The notes: generated by a model from the letters alone, not told the origin. 64,000 nucleotides of DNA from JAGXTF01 sp044224315 (GCA_044224315.1 JBGAKR010000008.1:1-64000); one strand, 5' to 3'; shown: positions 1-9,663, numbered from the stretch's first letter. Program-made: numbers and translations.

Positions 1-942
1 CCCGGCGATAAAACCGCCCATACTGCCTGGGTAAAAGTACGCACCCTGCCATTGGCCAATGAGGTTTGCCCGCAGGTAGCCGATAGCATGCAAATTGTAT
101 TGCACCCATACCCTGTAATTGACTTCACCTCTCCGGTAGCACAGTGTGCACCCTTTACCGCAGACTTTACCGGTATTGAGTCATCAGGCATCCCTGCAGG
201 CCAGTTGAAATGGCGCTGGGATTTTGGCAACGGCGATACCAGCGACCAGCAAAACCCCACCGGAGTGAGCTTCCCGAATCAGGGTAAATACACCTTTAAC
301 CTGATTGTAACCAACACCGCAGGTCCTTGCGCAACTCCGCTTACCAAAACTGACTTTGTGCTGGCATATCCAAAACCATTTGCATCGTTCACCACCGATC
401 CTGCATTCAAAACCACCATTGCACTGCCTAAGTTCAAAACCTTTAACAACAGTACTTTGGATAAGAGTGTGTTCCCAGGTGGATACCTGAACTACCGCTG
501 GGATTTTGGAGATCCAATCTCGGATCCAAACGATACCAGCACACAGGCTGAACCAAGGTGGGCTTATGGTAAAGATACCAATACCTACACCATTACACTC
601 ATTGCCAAAAGTGATTTTGGCTGTGCCGATACTGTAACCCAACTGGTGCATGTAGGCCCGGATATTATCATATACATCCCCGATATCTTTACACCTGAAG
701 GCAGCGGCCCGGGAAGGAATGAAACCTTTATGGTGGCAATTCAAAACCATAAGGCTATGCAATTGCTGATCTATAACCGTTGGGGTGAGAAAATGTATGA
801 AACCACCGATGTAACTAAAGGTTGGGATGGCAAATACAACAATGTGGAATGCCAGCAAGGTGTGTATGTGTATGAATTAAAAGTAACCGGACAAGACGAT
901 AAAGTTTATAAATTTAAAGGTAGCATAACCCTGCTCAGATAG
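1..942 (+). CDS. T9SS cargo with PKD domains and CHU_C C-terminal domain (5' partial)
   Basis: The frame is open from base 1, so the gene begins outside the window; the first possible internal start (TTG at 52) is not a real start. Two PKD-like beta-sandwich segments are visible, each with the WDFG signature (RWRDFG-type words near 210-230 and 500-510). The last ~85 residues are a CHU_C / gliding-motility-associated domain: IFTPEG, then IYNRWGEKMYE, then GWDGK, GVYVYELKV and the terminal GSITLLR. In this family the C-terminal domain directs export through the type IX secretion system to the cell surface. The stop codon overlaps the GTG start of the next cargo gene by one base, so the two are probably co-transcribed. 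Ligand and role are unknown; adhesion is only a guess. Confidence 0.85.
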   Translation, partial: PGDKTAHTAWVKVRTLPLANEVCPQVADSMQIVLHPYPVIDFTSPVAQCAPFTADFTGIESSGIPAGQLKWRWDFGNGDTSDQQNPTGVSFPNQGKYTFNLIVTNTAGPCATPLTKTDFVLAYPKPFASFTTDPAFKTTIALPKFKTFNNSTLDKSVFPGGYLNYRWDFGDPISDPNDTSTQAEPRWAYGKDTNTYTITLIAKSDFGCADTVTQLVHVGPDIIIYIPDIFTPEGSGPGRNETFMVAIQNHKAMQLLIYNRWGEKMYETTDVTKGWDGKYNNVECQQGVYVYELKVTGQDDKVYKFKGSITLLR

Positions 943-3900
943 TGCTTAATTCGCTGAAATATAACCTCATAAGAAGCCTGCTGTTGATAGCAGGCTTTTG
1001 TGCTTATAACTCAGCCAGGGCCGATCATATATTGGGTGGAGAGATTACTTATACCCATGTATCCGGAAATAAATTTACTTTTCACTTGCGTATGTATCGC
1101 AACTGCAACGGATGCGTATTTAACAGTTCAGATTGTGGCGAGGTTAAAGCACTGGATATCAATATCAGCAGAGAGGATTTGGGTTATGCCAAAAAGGTGG
1201 GAAGCATTGATTTAAATTTTATTTCCAAAAAAGACATTACCCCACTTTGCAAATCCTACACATCCAAATGTGCCGGCGGAATATATCCGCGCGGTATTGA
1301 AGAATGGCTTTGGGAGGGAACGGCCGATTTTGACAACTTATCTAAGGATTATTGCCGTTTTGAGGTAGGACTTGGTACCAGCAATCGCGAAGCAATCTGG
1401 ACTCCAGTTCAAAATCCCGAATCGTTTTACAATTACACCCTGGTTAATATCTGCAGTAATTATAAAAACAATAGTGCCATTTTGGGCGCTTCTCCACTTT
1501 CATTTCTGGCCCAAAATCAGAGTTGTACCTATAATTTGTTGGCCAAAGACCCGGATGGGGATAGCCTTAGCTATGCATTGGTAAAAGCCAATAAGGCATT
1601 TAACACACCCATTACCTATCCATCTGGCTATACCGCGCGTAAACCCCTGGATGTGTTTTGTACCACCTTTGATTGTAATCTGGATAAAACTGCCTGGCCC
1701 ATTGATGGAATCGATATTGATGCCCAAACGGGTTGGATGGGATTTACCCCGCTTACTTCAGGCCAGAAAGGTTTTATGGTAATGGAAATTACCGAATGGC
1801 GCAAAGTAAATGGTACTTATGTAAAAGTAGGGGTGGTGCGTCGCGATTTGTTTCTGGAAGTAATAGACATGGGTAATAATGTGCCCAAAATATCTACAGG
1901 AAAACTGAAATATTACGCATGTACCGGGCAACCATTTAGCCTTGATTTTGCCATCTCTGATGCCGTTTATGGTTCGGTTAAGGATTCGGTGAAACTCAAT
2001 GCATATTTCGAGGTGCCGGGCTTTACCCTGGGTAAGGTGGGCAATTCTAAGAACCAGTTTGACGCCTATTTCTCCTACACTTTCACCAAACTTCAGGCAC
2101 GCAACAAACCTTATATCCTTACTGTTACAGCTACAGATGATCACTGTCCAATACAAGTTACCACTTACAAAACATTTGAGATTTATGTAGTTGCAGCTCC
2201 GGAGGCGGCTTTTACGGCTTCGCATACGGTTTGTAACCGAATTAAATGCTTGAGCAGCTTCAATGAAGCCGATATACAACATTCCTGGTACCTGTATGAC
2301 TCAAGCAATCTGGTAGACAGCAGACAAAGCCTGAATGCAGATTTCGAAGTGTCAAAACCAGGTAAATGGTATATTGTGCATCAGGTTTTAAATACCGAAA
2401 CCGGGTGTATCACAGAACTCAGGGATTCAATCAATGTTCCACCGTTTTCTTTGCTAAAACCTTTGGATGCTTGGAAGTCGAAATATTGCAAAGACGAAGA
2501 GTTTGCCCTGCAAGCCAGTTTTACAGGTGGCAAAGCACCCTTTGTATATAAGTGGAACAATCTGCCCGGATTTTCAACCCAAAAGTATACCATCAACACC
2601 GATACAACCATTGTACTTTATGTATCCGATCGGGATGGTTGCGAAATGACTTTCAGAAAAACAATAGATATTTTTGGCAGTGCAGTTTATTCGCTTAGCG
2701 ATACTGCCATGTGCATGCCGGTGCTGCCCTATGATTTATCTTTAAACAATCGATATTCACTAGGTAAAGGGGTAATCAAAAATACGGCTACCATTACTTA
2801 TGCCGGATCGGCTGGAGTTTTAAGTAACCCCGGTACTGCCTATTTCTTTAAGCCCAATATGCCTGCAAGTAATAATTTCAGGCTTGATTTTACGGATTCA
2901 AATTATTGTCATTACAGCGAAGCGTTTAAAATTAATGTAGTACAAGCAGAACCCACTGGAATTTCAAAACCTTTGGCTGCATGTAGTAACGACAAGCCTG
3001 TCAATCTCGATATGGAAAGCGGCTGTACCCTAAAAGATGGTAGTTGGGTTTGCCCGGCAGGAGCCAGCTTTATTAAAAACGGCTTCTTTAGTCCTGAAGC
3101 AAGTGGGGCAGGTAATTTCCAGTTATTTTATTCAAAAGATATTTCAGGCTGTATGGTACGCGATACTACCCAGATTCTGATTAAGCAGGCTCCTCAGGTT
3201 CGAATAGAAAAAATAACCACTCCATTGCTTTGCGAAACCACCGCCGATATCAATTTGAAAGGAATACCCGGTGGGGGCATTTGGAAAAATACAGTTACAC
3301 CCGCATTGGGCAATGTAATCTCTGCCAGGGAAATCATAAACCTTGGTAAAGCAGAAAATACTGTATTCTATACATTTACAGATGCTACTAACCAATGTAG
3401 CGCAACAGATAGTATAAAGGTTAAGGTAAACAAGGCTATAATTGCAAAAATCCCTTCCGGTGAAGAGGTTTGTGAAGGAAATACCGTGTTATTGATGCCA
3501 AAACCAGAAAATGTTTCTAAACTTAATTTACTGGGTAATTACAGCGCCATCGGTGTTGAACGCTACGGCGAAAACTGGATTTTCTCTACCACTACCCTGG
3601 GTAAAAAAGAATCATTTAAATACCAGGTGCAATTTGTAGCCCTGCCTGGTTGTCCCGATGTAACCTTACCGTTTACAATCACTGTAAAACCCAAGCCTGC
3701 CATTTTTGTGCTGGCACAGCCTGATGCCGGGTGCGCACCGTTAAATACCAACCTGTCGGCCATAAATATAAACCCAAATGCATTGGCCCAGAATTTTAAC
3801 TGGAATGACGGCAGCGGTTGGACGGTGAATCCGGCCAAACGCAATCTGAATTTAACCGATACCGGGGTGCACAAATTTGAAGTAAAAGCCGAGCTGGAAG

Positions 3901-4490
3901 GTTGTTATAGTAGAACAGAAACTACCCTGGTAAAAGTATATCCAAGTCCCGAAGCGGTCTTTACCATTGATCCTGGCACCCGAAAGGCTACCCAGGATTA
4001 CCCATCCCTGTATTTCAGCGATAATTCCAATACGGGTGTAAATTATACCCGTGAATGGACATTTGAGAAGGGCCAGCCTGGTAGTTCAACCCGCAAATCG
4101 GTACTAGCTGCCTTTCCAAAAGATACCGGAGTGTACAAAGTAACCCTTACCTTGAATACCGATAAAGGCTGCCAGTCTGTGGCGGTTAATTACATACGCA
4201 TTTTACCGGGCTTGCAGTTTTACGCCCCCACTGCATTTACTCCAAATGACAAGGGCCCAGATAAGAATGAGGTTTTCCGTATTATTATGGACAGTACGGT
4301 TTCATTCCGCATGACCATCCGCAATCGTTGGGGTGAAATTTTATTTTCCAGCAACGACCAATTTGCCGCCTGGGATGGAAATTACCTGGGCAAAGAAGTA
4401 CCTAATGGGGTGTATTTCTGGGAGCTGGAAGCCAATACCATTTATGGGCGCAATATTTTGCGCAAAGGGGTTGTATCGCTAATCCGATAG
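942..4490 (+). CDS. large T9SS-secreted surface protein, CHU_C C-terminal domain
   Basis: An 1182-residue exported protein. The GTG start at 942 shares one base with the upstream TAG. It gives a good signal peptide (about 27 residues, ending NSARA), followed by the word DHILGGEITY. The same N-terminal word (ATHVVGGEITY / ATHIVGGEITY) opens the cargo proteins at 41612 and 43322, so these are paralogues. The middle is a string of beta-sandwich, Ig/PKD-like repeats with paired cysteines. Residues about 1090-1182 form the CHU_C sorting domain: AFTPNDKGPDKNE, IRNRWGEILF, AWDGNY, GVYFWELE, ending VSLIR. Known for the family: secretion by T9SS and retention at the cell surface. A role in gliding or adhesion is inferred, and the binding partner is unknown. 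Confidence 0.85.
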   Translation: MLNSLKYNLIRSLLLIAGFCAYNSARADHILGGEITYTHVSGNKFTFHLRMYRNCNGCVFNSSDCGEVKALDINISREDLGYAKKVGSIDLNFISKKDITPLCKSYTSKCAGGIYPRGIEEWLWEGTADFDNLSKDYCRFEVGLGTSNREAIWTPVQNPESFYNYTLVNICSNYKNNSAILGASPLSFLAQNQSCTYNLLAKDPDGDSLSYALVKANKAFNTPITYPSGYTARKPLDVFCTTFDCNLDKTAWPIDGIDIDAQTGWMGFTPLTSGQKGFMVMEITEWRKVNGTYVKVGVVRRDLFLEVIDMGNNVPKISTGKLKYYACTGQPFSLDFAISDAVYGSVKDSVKLNAYFEVPGFTLGKVGNSKNQFDAYFSYTFTKLQARNKPYILTVTATDDHCPIQVTTYKTFEIYVVAAPEAAFTASHTVCNRIKCLSSFNEADIQHSWYLYDSSNLVDSRQSLNADFEVSKPGKWYIVHQVLNTETGCITELRDSINVPPFSLLKPLDAWKSKYCKDEEFALQASFTGGKAPFVYKWNNLPGFSTQKYTINTDTTIVLYVSDRDGCEMTFRKTIDIFGSAVYSLSDTAMCMPVLPYDLSLNNRYSLGKGVIKNTATITYAGSAGVLSNPGTAYFFKPNMPASNNFRLDFTDSNYCHYSEAFKINVVQAEPTGISKPLAACSNDKPVNLDMESGCTLKDGSWVCPAGASFIKNGFFSPEASGAGNFQLFYSKDISGCMVRDTTQILIKQAPQVRIEKITTPLLCETTADINLKGIPGGGIWKNTVTPALGNVISAREIINLGKAENTVFYTFTDATNQCSATDSIKVKVNKAIIAKIPSGEEVCEGNTVLLMPKPENVSKLNLLGNYSAIGVERYGENWIFSTTTLGKKESFKYQVQFVALPGCPDVTLPFTITVKPKPAIFVLAQPDAGCAPLNTNLSAININPNALAQNFNWNDGSGWTVNPAKRNLNLTDTGVHKFEVKAELEGCYSRTETTLVKVYPSPEAVFTIDPGTRKATQDYPSLYFSDNSNTGVNYTREWTFEKGQPGSSTRKSVLAAFPKDTGVYKVTLTLNTDKGCQSVAVNYIRILPGLQFYAPTAFTPNDKGPDKNEVFRIIMDSTVSFRMTIRNRWGEILFSSNDQFAAWDGNYLGKEVPNGVYFWELEANTIYGRNILRKGVVSLIR

Positions 4491-4496
4491 ATAAGG

Positions 4497-5822
4497 TTAT
4501 TTACTACGACTGCCTTTAAGCTTGTCGGCTGGCAGAAAGTATAGAATGATTAATCCTACAATAAAGAAGCTCATAAGCAATAAAATGCTATTGCGCATGC
4601 TTCCGGTAATATCATCGATAAGGCCAAAAGCGAATGTCCCCAAAACAATTGCCAGTTTTTCTGCCACTTCATAAAAACTAAAAAACGAGGTATTATCAAT
4701 ATCTCCGGGAATAAGTTTGGCATAAGTAGCCCGCGACAAACTTTGTACACCGCCCATTACAATACCCACCACGCAAGCCAATCCAAAAAACTGCTGGGGA
4801 TGCTTGGGTTCTACGTAAAATGCCAGCACGCAGGCAATGGCCCAAATTACCAATGAAATTGAAAGTGCCCGCTTATTGCCAAACATATTGGCGGTCCAGG
4901 CAAATAAATAAGCCCCGCCTATGCCTATCAGCTGAATCAACAAAATAGTAATAAGCATATCCTTCGATTCCAGGAGTAATACATCTTTACCATACAGGGC
5001 GGCCACATAGATTATAGTTTGAACCCCCATGGTATAGACAAAAAAGGCAGCCAGAAAGATAAGTACCGGTTTCATTTTAAGCACCTGGTTAAAAACTTTG
5101 CGTATTTCCTGGTACCCTTGCCAAATGCTGGAGCGGGTTTTATCGGATATAATATTTTGCCTGCGGGGTAAAACCACAAATGGCCATATAGACCAGCCCA
5201 ACCACCACAATCCGGTGGTTAGAAATCCTACCCTTACCGCCAAAGTGCTTTCCTTAGGAGAGGGCAGACCAAACCAACTGCTTTTCATTATAAACAGCAG
5301 ATTTAAAATCAAAAGCAGCACGCTGCCAATGTAACCCATGGTATATCCGCGGGCCGAAACATGGTCAAATTTATCTACTGTGGCAATCTCCGGAAGGTAT
5401 GAGTTATAAAAAACCAGTGAACCGGCCCATCCAATGGTGCCAATGAGGAAGCAAGTTAAACCGAAAATGTAATTATACCCCTCAAATGCAAAAAGGCTGC
5501 TGCAACCAATGCTACCTAAGACTACAAAAAATATCATGAACGGTTTGCGCACCCCGCGTGAGTCGGCAATACCTGATAAAAGGGGCACAAACATTACAAT
5601 CAGTAAAAACGCAAATGAAAGAAAGTAGCTGTACAGCGCGGTATTTTTAAAGGTATACCCCAAAAACTCCATGGTTTTGGGTGTTTTGTCTTCGTAAAAA
5701 GCTGGAAAAATAGCTGAGGCAATGCTCAATGAGTATACACTGTTGGCCCAATCGTACATGGTCCAGGCGGTGAGTACACTTTTTTTGTTTTTTTCTATAG
5801 GTGCAGAAGTTGTTGCAGTCAT
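4497..5822 (-). CDS. MFS transporter, Atg22/UMF1 family
   Basis: A polytopic membrane protein of 441 residues with about 12 hydrophobic segments. The opening after a short polar N-terminus, AWTMYDWANSVYSLSI, is typical of the Atg22/UMF1 group of the major facilitator superfamily. GVQSLSRATYAKLIP is the conserved loop near the second half. Members of this group include the fungal vacuolar amino-acid effluxer; the bacterial substrate is not known. I chose the ATG at 5822 (MTATTSAPIE). An upstream in-frame TTG at 5849 would add nine residues but lies where a weak promoter-like TAAATTGT occurs. The gene is convergent with the T9SS cargo gene, with six bases between them, and follows clpX on the same strand. 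Confidence 0.85.
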   Translation of the reverse strand: MTATTSAPIEKNKKSVLTAWTMYDWANSVYSLSIASAIFPAFYEDKTPKTMEFLGYTFKNTALYSYFLSFAFLLIVMFVPLLSGIADSRGVRKPFMIFFVVLGSIGCSSLFAFEGYNYIFGLTCFLIGTIGWAGSLVFYNSYLPEIATVDKFDHVSARGYTMGYIGSVLLLILNLLFIMKSSWFGLPSPKESTLAVRVGFLTTGLWWLGWSIWPFVVLPRRQNIISDKTRSSIWQGYQEIRKVFNQVLKMKPVLIFLAAFFVYTMGVQTIIYVAALYGKDVLLLESKDMLITILLIQLIGIGGAYLFAWTANMFGNKRALSISLVIWAIACVLAFYVEPKHPQQFFGLACVVGIVMGGVQSLSRATYAKLIPGDIDNTSFFSFYEVAEKLAIVLGTFAFGLIDDITGSMRNSILLLMSFFIVGLIILYFLPADKLKGSRSK

Positions 5823-5910
5823 AAATTTCCTATTGGCAATAATAGACAATTTATGGCAACCGCAATGCCCAAAAAATGGGGAGGAAATCCCCTTTAATCA
5901 GCCAAATTTA

Positions 5911-7155
5911 TCAGGCTGCGTTGAAAATAGTTTTGTGTTTTTCCCAGTTCTCTTTCGCTTCTTCCACGCCTACAACAAGTTTTTTGATTTTTTTGGAAGA
6001 AGGAATACTATACATGTAATCCAATAAAATAGCCTCACAAATGCTGCGCAAACCGCGTGCACCCAATTGGTATTCAAATGCCTGGTCTACAATAAAATCG
6101 ATGGTTTCGTCGGCCAATTCCAATTCTACACCTTCCAGTTCAAACAACTTTTTATATTGTTTTACCAAGGCATTGCGGGGTTCGGTAAGAATATTTTTAA
6201 GTGCCGGTTTATCCAAGGGTTCCAAGGCAGTAAGCACTGGCAAACGGCCAATAATCTCAGGAATAAGTCCAAATTTTTTCAGGTCGGAAGGCGAAACATG
6301 TTTGAGAATATCTTTTTTCTCTACATCACTGCTCGATTGGGTTTTAAAACCTACTCCCTGGTTTTTAATACGACGCGAAATAATCTGTTCAATGCCATCG
6401 AAAGCGCCGCCGCATATAAACAGGATATTGGCAGTATCTATTTTGGTGTATTTCTGATCGGGGTGTTTGCGTCCTCCTTCGGGAGCTACATGGGCTACAG
6501 TACCTTCCAGAATTTTAAGCAATCCTTGTTGCACACCTTCACCACTTACATCCCGGGTAATGGAGGCATTGTCGCTTTTACGTGCAATTTTGTCAATCTC
6601 GTCCAGGTAAATAATTCCGCGTTGGGCGGCAACTGCATTGTATTCAGCCACCTGAAGCAATCTACTGAGGATACTCTCTACATCATCGCCTACATAGCCG
6701 GCTTCGGTAAGCACAGTTGCATCGGCAATGCAAAACGGAACATTCAAAAACTTGGCGAGGGTGCGGGCCAGCAAGGTTTTTCCTGTGCCGGTTTCGCCCA
6801 CCATCAGAATATTGCTTTTTTCAATTTCTACATCGCCTGTTTTTTGCGGATTGGTAATGCGTTTGTAATGGTTATAAACCGCCACGCACATTACTTTTTT
6901 GGCATCATCCTGCCCAATTACATATTGGTCTAAATGGGCCTTAATCTCAGCTGGCTTAGGCAAAGCTATGCCAAAAATATCGCCTTCCTCCGTTTTCTTG
7001 GAATCGGCAGGTGAGGTTCCAATCTCCTGCTCTACAATTTTATGGGCCTGTTCGGCGCATTGGTCGCAAATTTGTGCATCCAGACCAGATATCAGCATCA
7101 TGGTCTCTTCTTTTTTACGACCGCAGAACGAGCAGGTTTGTTCCTTTTTTTTCAT
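5911..7155 (-). CDS. clpX: ATP-dependent Clp protease ATP-binding subunit ClpX
   Basis: Cytoplasmic AAA+ unfoldase that recognises tagged substrates and threads them into ClpP. 414 residues, the usual length. The N-terminal C4 zinc-binding domain has Cys 8, 11, 30 and 33. Walker A is GETGTGKT (120-127) and Walker B is IIYLDEIDK. The pore loop GYVGDD and the RKH loop (GGRKHPDQ) that contacts substrate and ClpP are both present. The gene lies 28 bases downstream of clpP and in the same direction as tig-clpP, the common tig-clpP-clpX order. Identification is secure. Confidence 0.98.
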   Translation of the reverse strand: MKKKEQTCSFCGRKKEETMMLISGLDAQICDQCAEQAHKIVEQEIGTSPADSKKTEEGDIFGIALPKPAEIKAHLDQYVIGQDDAKKVMCVAVYNHYKRITNPQKTGDVEIEKSNILMVGETGTGKTLLARTLAKFLNVPFCIADATVLTEAGYVGDDVESILSRLLQVAEYNAVAAQRGIIYLDEIDKIARKSDNASITRDVSGEGVQQGLLKILEGTVAHVAPEGGRKHPDQKYTKIDTANILFICGGAFDGIEQIISRRIKNQGVGFKTQSSSDVEKKDILKHVSPSDLKKFGLIPEIIGRLPVLTALEPLDKPALKNILTEPRNALVKQYKKLFELEGVELELADETIDFIVDQAFEYQLGARGLRSICEAILLDYMYSIPSSKKIKKLVVGVEEAKENWEKHKTIFNAA

Positions 7156-7183
7156 AGAGCAGGAGAGAGGTATCTAAAAATTA

Positions 7184-7876
7184 TTATTTTGTATTTGGAC
7201 GTTTACCCAGCACTTCATCAATCATACCGTAAGCTTTTGCTTCTTCGGCAGTCATCCAGTAATCGCGGTCTCCATCCTCTTCGATTTTCTCGTAGGGCTG
7301 GCCAGAGTGGAATGCCAGAATATCATAAAGCTCTTTTTTCAGCTTATTGATTTCGCGGTAGGTAATTTCAATGTCAGAAGCCTGGCCTTGAGCACCACCC
7401 AAAGGTTGGTGAATCATAATGCGGCTGTGGGTAAGGGCAGTGCGTTTGCCTTTTTGGCCGGCTGCCATCAATACGGCTCCCATACTTGCGGCCATACCGG
7501 TGCAAATGGTAGCTACATCGCTGGAAATGAACTGCATGGTATCGTAGATAGCCAAACCTGCGTATACACTACCACCCGGACTATTCATATAAATCTGAAT
7601 GTCGCGGTTGGGGTTGGTGCTTTCCAAAAACAACAGCTGACCGATGATGATGTTAGATACATCTTCATAAATGGGCACTCCCAGGAAAATGATGCGGTCC
7701 ATCATCAACCTTGAAAAAATGTCCATGGCAACTGCGTTCATTTGTCTTTCCTCGATAATATTCGGGGTAAGTCCTACAACCTGCGGAACAGAGGCCTCCA
7801 TGTATTTATCTACATAAATGCTGTTCAAACCCAGATGCTTTACAGCATACTTTCTAAATTCTTTACCGTGATCCAT
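7184..7876 (-). CDS. clpP: ATP-dependent Clp protease proteolytic subunit ClpP
   Basis: Serine peptidase subunit that forms the double-heptamer degradation chamber. 230 residues. The catalytic triad is readable: Ser131 in TGMAASMGA, His156 in MIHQPLGGAQGQ, Asp205 in GDRDYWMTAEEA. The MNSPGGSVYAG strand (97-107) is the substrate-binding loop. The ATG start is followed by a short N-terminal extension of about 25 residues, which may be a propeptide. The gene lies 62 bases downstream of tig and 28 upstream of clpX, so the three are probably one operon. Confidence 0.98.
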   Translation of the reverse strand: MDHGKEFRKYAVKHLGLNSIYVDKYMEASVPQVVGLTPNIIEERQMNAVAMDIFSRLMMDRIIFLGVPIYEDVSNIIIGQLLFLESTNPNRDIQIYMNSPGGSVYAGLAIYDTMQFISSDVATICTGMAASMGAVLMAAGQKGKRTALTHSRIMIHQPLGGAQGQASDIEITYREINKLKKELYDILAFHSGQPYEKIEEDGDRDYWMTAEEAKAYGMIDEVLGKRPNTK

Positions 7877-7938
7877 ATTGTTTATTTTTGGTTAGTGTTT
7901 TTATTGTTTTTTATTCGCAGGCCAAAGGTTTTTGGGTA

Positions 7939-9324
7939 TTATTCGGCGTGCTCGTGTTTATGCGAATTTACGTGTTTGAAATAGTCTTCCACTGAAATTT
8001 GTGTTTGTTTCAGGGTTACGATTTCTTTTATTTTATCGTACGATTTGCGATACATTACCCTATCGGCCATTTGCTGCACAAATTCTCTTTCGGCCAGGCG
8101 CTTATTAATGGTATCGGCCAGGAAATTATCATCGGGCATCATGGTAAGGCCGTATTGGCGATACAATCCCAGGTAATAAATACGGGCTTCTTCGCGTATA
8201 TCGGCTTCAGTAGGCTCTACTGAGTAGGTGTCGGCAACTTTATCAATTACCAGACGACGAAGCAGGGCCGAACGTTCGGTGGCATACTTCTCATCAATGG
8301 TTTCGGCGGTATATTGCTCGGGCTTGGTGGTAACCAACCAGCGTTTCAAAAATTCATCGGGCAATTGAATGCTGTGTTTATCCAGCAAAATATGGCCAAT
8401 TTCATGGTCAAGCCACATATCGGCTTCATTGCGGTAGTAGGCAGTTAAATTGGCTTTTACCCTTTCGCGGTATTCTTCTTCATTTTTAGGGAAATCTTCC
8501 GGACCAAACACTTCTTTGTAATAATCTTCATTCAGTTCGGCGGTAGTGCGGCGTTTAATTTCGGTAACTACCAGGCGGAAATTCATGTTTAAATCGCTAA
8601 CACCTTCTTTGGGAATGCCCAGGGTGTTAGAGATTACGGTATCGTTGTTATTAAACAGCTGGAAGATATTTACGTCCAGGGTACTGCCTTTTTGCACACC
8701 GATCAATGAACTTTTCAGGGCTTCATCCTGCACCATATTGGGTACAAAACTGGCAGGCTTATCGGCCACACCACCTTCTAAAGGAGCATTGTTTTCATCC
8801 AACTCGGTAAGGTTGGCATACACTATATCCTCACCCTCTGCAGATTCAACATCTTCCATTTTGCCATAGCGTTTGCGGGCATACTCTATATCCTCATCTA
8901 CCTCTTTGTCGGATACCTGAATATCAAAAATCTCCAGTTGATCAGCACTGCTGATATTCAATTCGAAACTTGGAGCCAGGCCCAGGTCGAAAGCAAATTT
9001 GAAATTTTCTTTGTTTTCTATGTCCAGGTCGCTTTGCTCGTGCACGCTAGAGAGGGGATAGCCCAATACGTCCAGTTTGTTTTCGCTGATGTAGTTATTA
9101 AGTGCATCGGTGGCAACATTTTGAATCTCATCGGAGAGGATGGAACGGCCATACATGCGGCGCACCATATCCAGGGGTGCTTTGCCGGGGCGAAAGCCTT
9201 TAAGCACAGCGTTTTTTTGCATGCGGCGCAGTTCTTTTTCTACTTTTTCGGAGTAATCCGTTTTTTCCACCTCTATTACGATGGTGCTGTTCAGGTCGTC
9301 TCGTTTCTGATGATTGATATTCAC
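7939..9324 (-). CDS. tig: trigger factor (ribosome-associated chaperone/prolyl isomerase)
   Basis: Binds the ribosome exit tunnel and shields nascent chains. The frame is open upstream as far as 9462, but that extension runs into the tRNA-Leu gene and cannot be coding. The GTG at 9324 begins VNINHQKRDDL, which matches the usual trigger-factor N-terminus. That gives 461 residues. The ribosome-binding signature GFRPGKAPLDMVRRMYG is at about residues 42-58. The C-terminal arm is long and charged and ends in a His-rich tail (HVNSHKHEHAE). The PPIase region in the middle is weakly conserved, as in other Bacteroidota. The gene is first in tig-clpP-clpX and lies 106 bases downstream of the tRNA, on the same strand. 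Confidence 0.93.
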   Translation of the reverse strand: MNINHQKRDDLNSTIVIEVEKTDYSEKVEKELRRMQKNAVLKGFRPGKAPLDMVRRMYGRSILSDEIQNVATDALNNYISENKLDVLGYPLSSVHEQSDLDIENKENFKFAFDLGLAPSFELNISSADQLEIFDIQVSDKEVDEDIEYARKRYGKMEDVESAEGEDIVYANLTELDENNAPLEGGVADKPASFVPNMVQDEALKSSLIGVQKGSTLDVNIFQLFNNNDTVISNTLGIPKEGVSDLNMNFRLVVTEIKRRTTAELNEDYYKEVFGPEDFPKNEEEYRERVKANLTAYYRNEADMWLDHEIGHILLDKHSIQLPDEFLKRWLVTTKPEQYTAETIDEKYATERSALLRRLVIDKVADTYSVEPTEADIREEARIYYLGLYRQYGLTMMPDDNFLADTINKRLAEREFVQQMADRVMYRKSYDKIKEIVTLKQTQISVEDYFKHVNSHKHEHAE

Positions 9325-9430
9325 TGTTTGATGTTTATTGAAATTATTGTTCCAGTTTTTGGTTTCTGCCAAATGGTCAGGTTCAAAACAAAAGATGGAA
9401 CCAGTTTGTTTGGTTCCATCATCTGGTTTG

Positions 9431-9515
9431 TGGTGCACACGGAGGGACTCGAACCCACACACCTTGCGGCGCCAGATCCTAAGTCTGGTGCGGCTACCAA
9501 TTACGCCACGTGTGC
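9431..9515 (-). tRNA. tRNA-Leu (anticodon UAG)
   Basis: Read on the minus strand, the 5' arm GCACACG (9515-9509) pairs with CGTGTGC (9441-9435), followed by discriminator A and an encoded CCA (9433-9431). The D-arm contains AATTGGTAGC. The anticodon stem CAGA/TCTG encloses the loop CTTAGGA, giving anticodon TAG. A long variable arm (GCGCCGCAAGGTGT) marks class II and thus leucine. The T-arm is GTGGGTTCGAGTCCC-like. All arms are intact. The tRNA stands alone just upstream of tig on the same strand. Confidence 0.97.
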
Positions 9516-9585
9516 AATTGTTTGGTATTAAAACCCAAGGCCTGCTGCGAAATGTATCACCTGACAGGTTTGTGTTTCAGGGGTG

Positions 9586-9593
9586 CAAAAGTA
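9586..9593 (-). promoter_or_regulatory. Bacteroidota -7 box upstream of tRNA-Leu/tig
   Basis: Minus-strand TACTTTTG, an exact match to the Bacteroidota -7 consensus TAnnTTTG. It lies 70 bases upstream of the mature tRNA 5' end. No convincing -33 TTG is visible. It probably drives the tRNA and possibly read-through into tig-clpP-clpX. Confidence 0.5.
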
Positions 9594-9613
9594 GGCATTT
9601 ATTATGAAAGTTT

Positions 9614-9657
9614 AAAGCGAAATCTAAATATTTCCGCTTTTTCAAAAGGGAAAGCGG
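9614..9657 (-). terminator. two overlapping hairpins downstream of the WG-repeat gene
   Basis: On the minus strand, CCGCTTT (9657-9651) can pair with AAAGCGG (9640-9634). The same AAAGC(G)GAAAT arm (9640-9630) can instead pair with ATTTCGCTTT (9623-9614). The two foldings share one arm and exclude each other. The position, seven bases past the stop of the last gene of the patatin-TIR-nSTAND-WG unit and before the tRNA promoter, suggests a transcription terminator. The T-run is poor, so confidence is low. Confidence 0.3.
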
Positions 9658-9663
9658 TGAAGA

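Noticed and set aside
184..858. A 224-codon open frame on the minus strand inside the first T9SS cargo gene
   Set aside because: It is antisense to a coding frame with clear PKD and CHU_C motifs and has no recognisable domain of its own.
6067..6933. A 288-codon plus-strand frame opposite clpX
   Set aside because: A shadow of the clpX coding strand; it has no domain or start context of its own.
9325..9462. Longer N-terminus for trigger factor
   Set aside because: The added 46 codons read through the tRNA-Leu gene and do not resemble the family; the GTG at 9324 fits.
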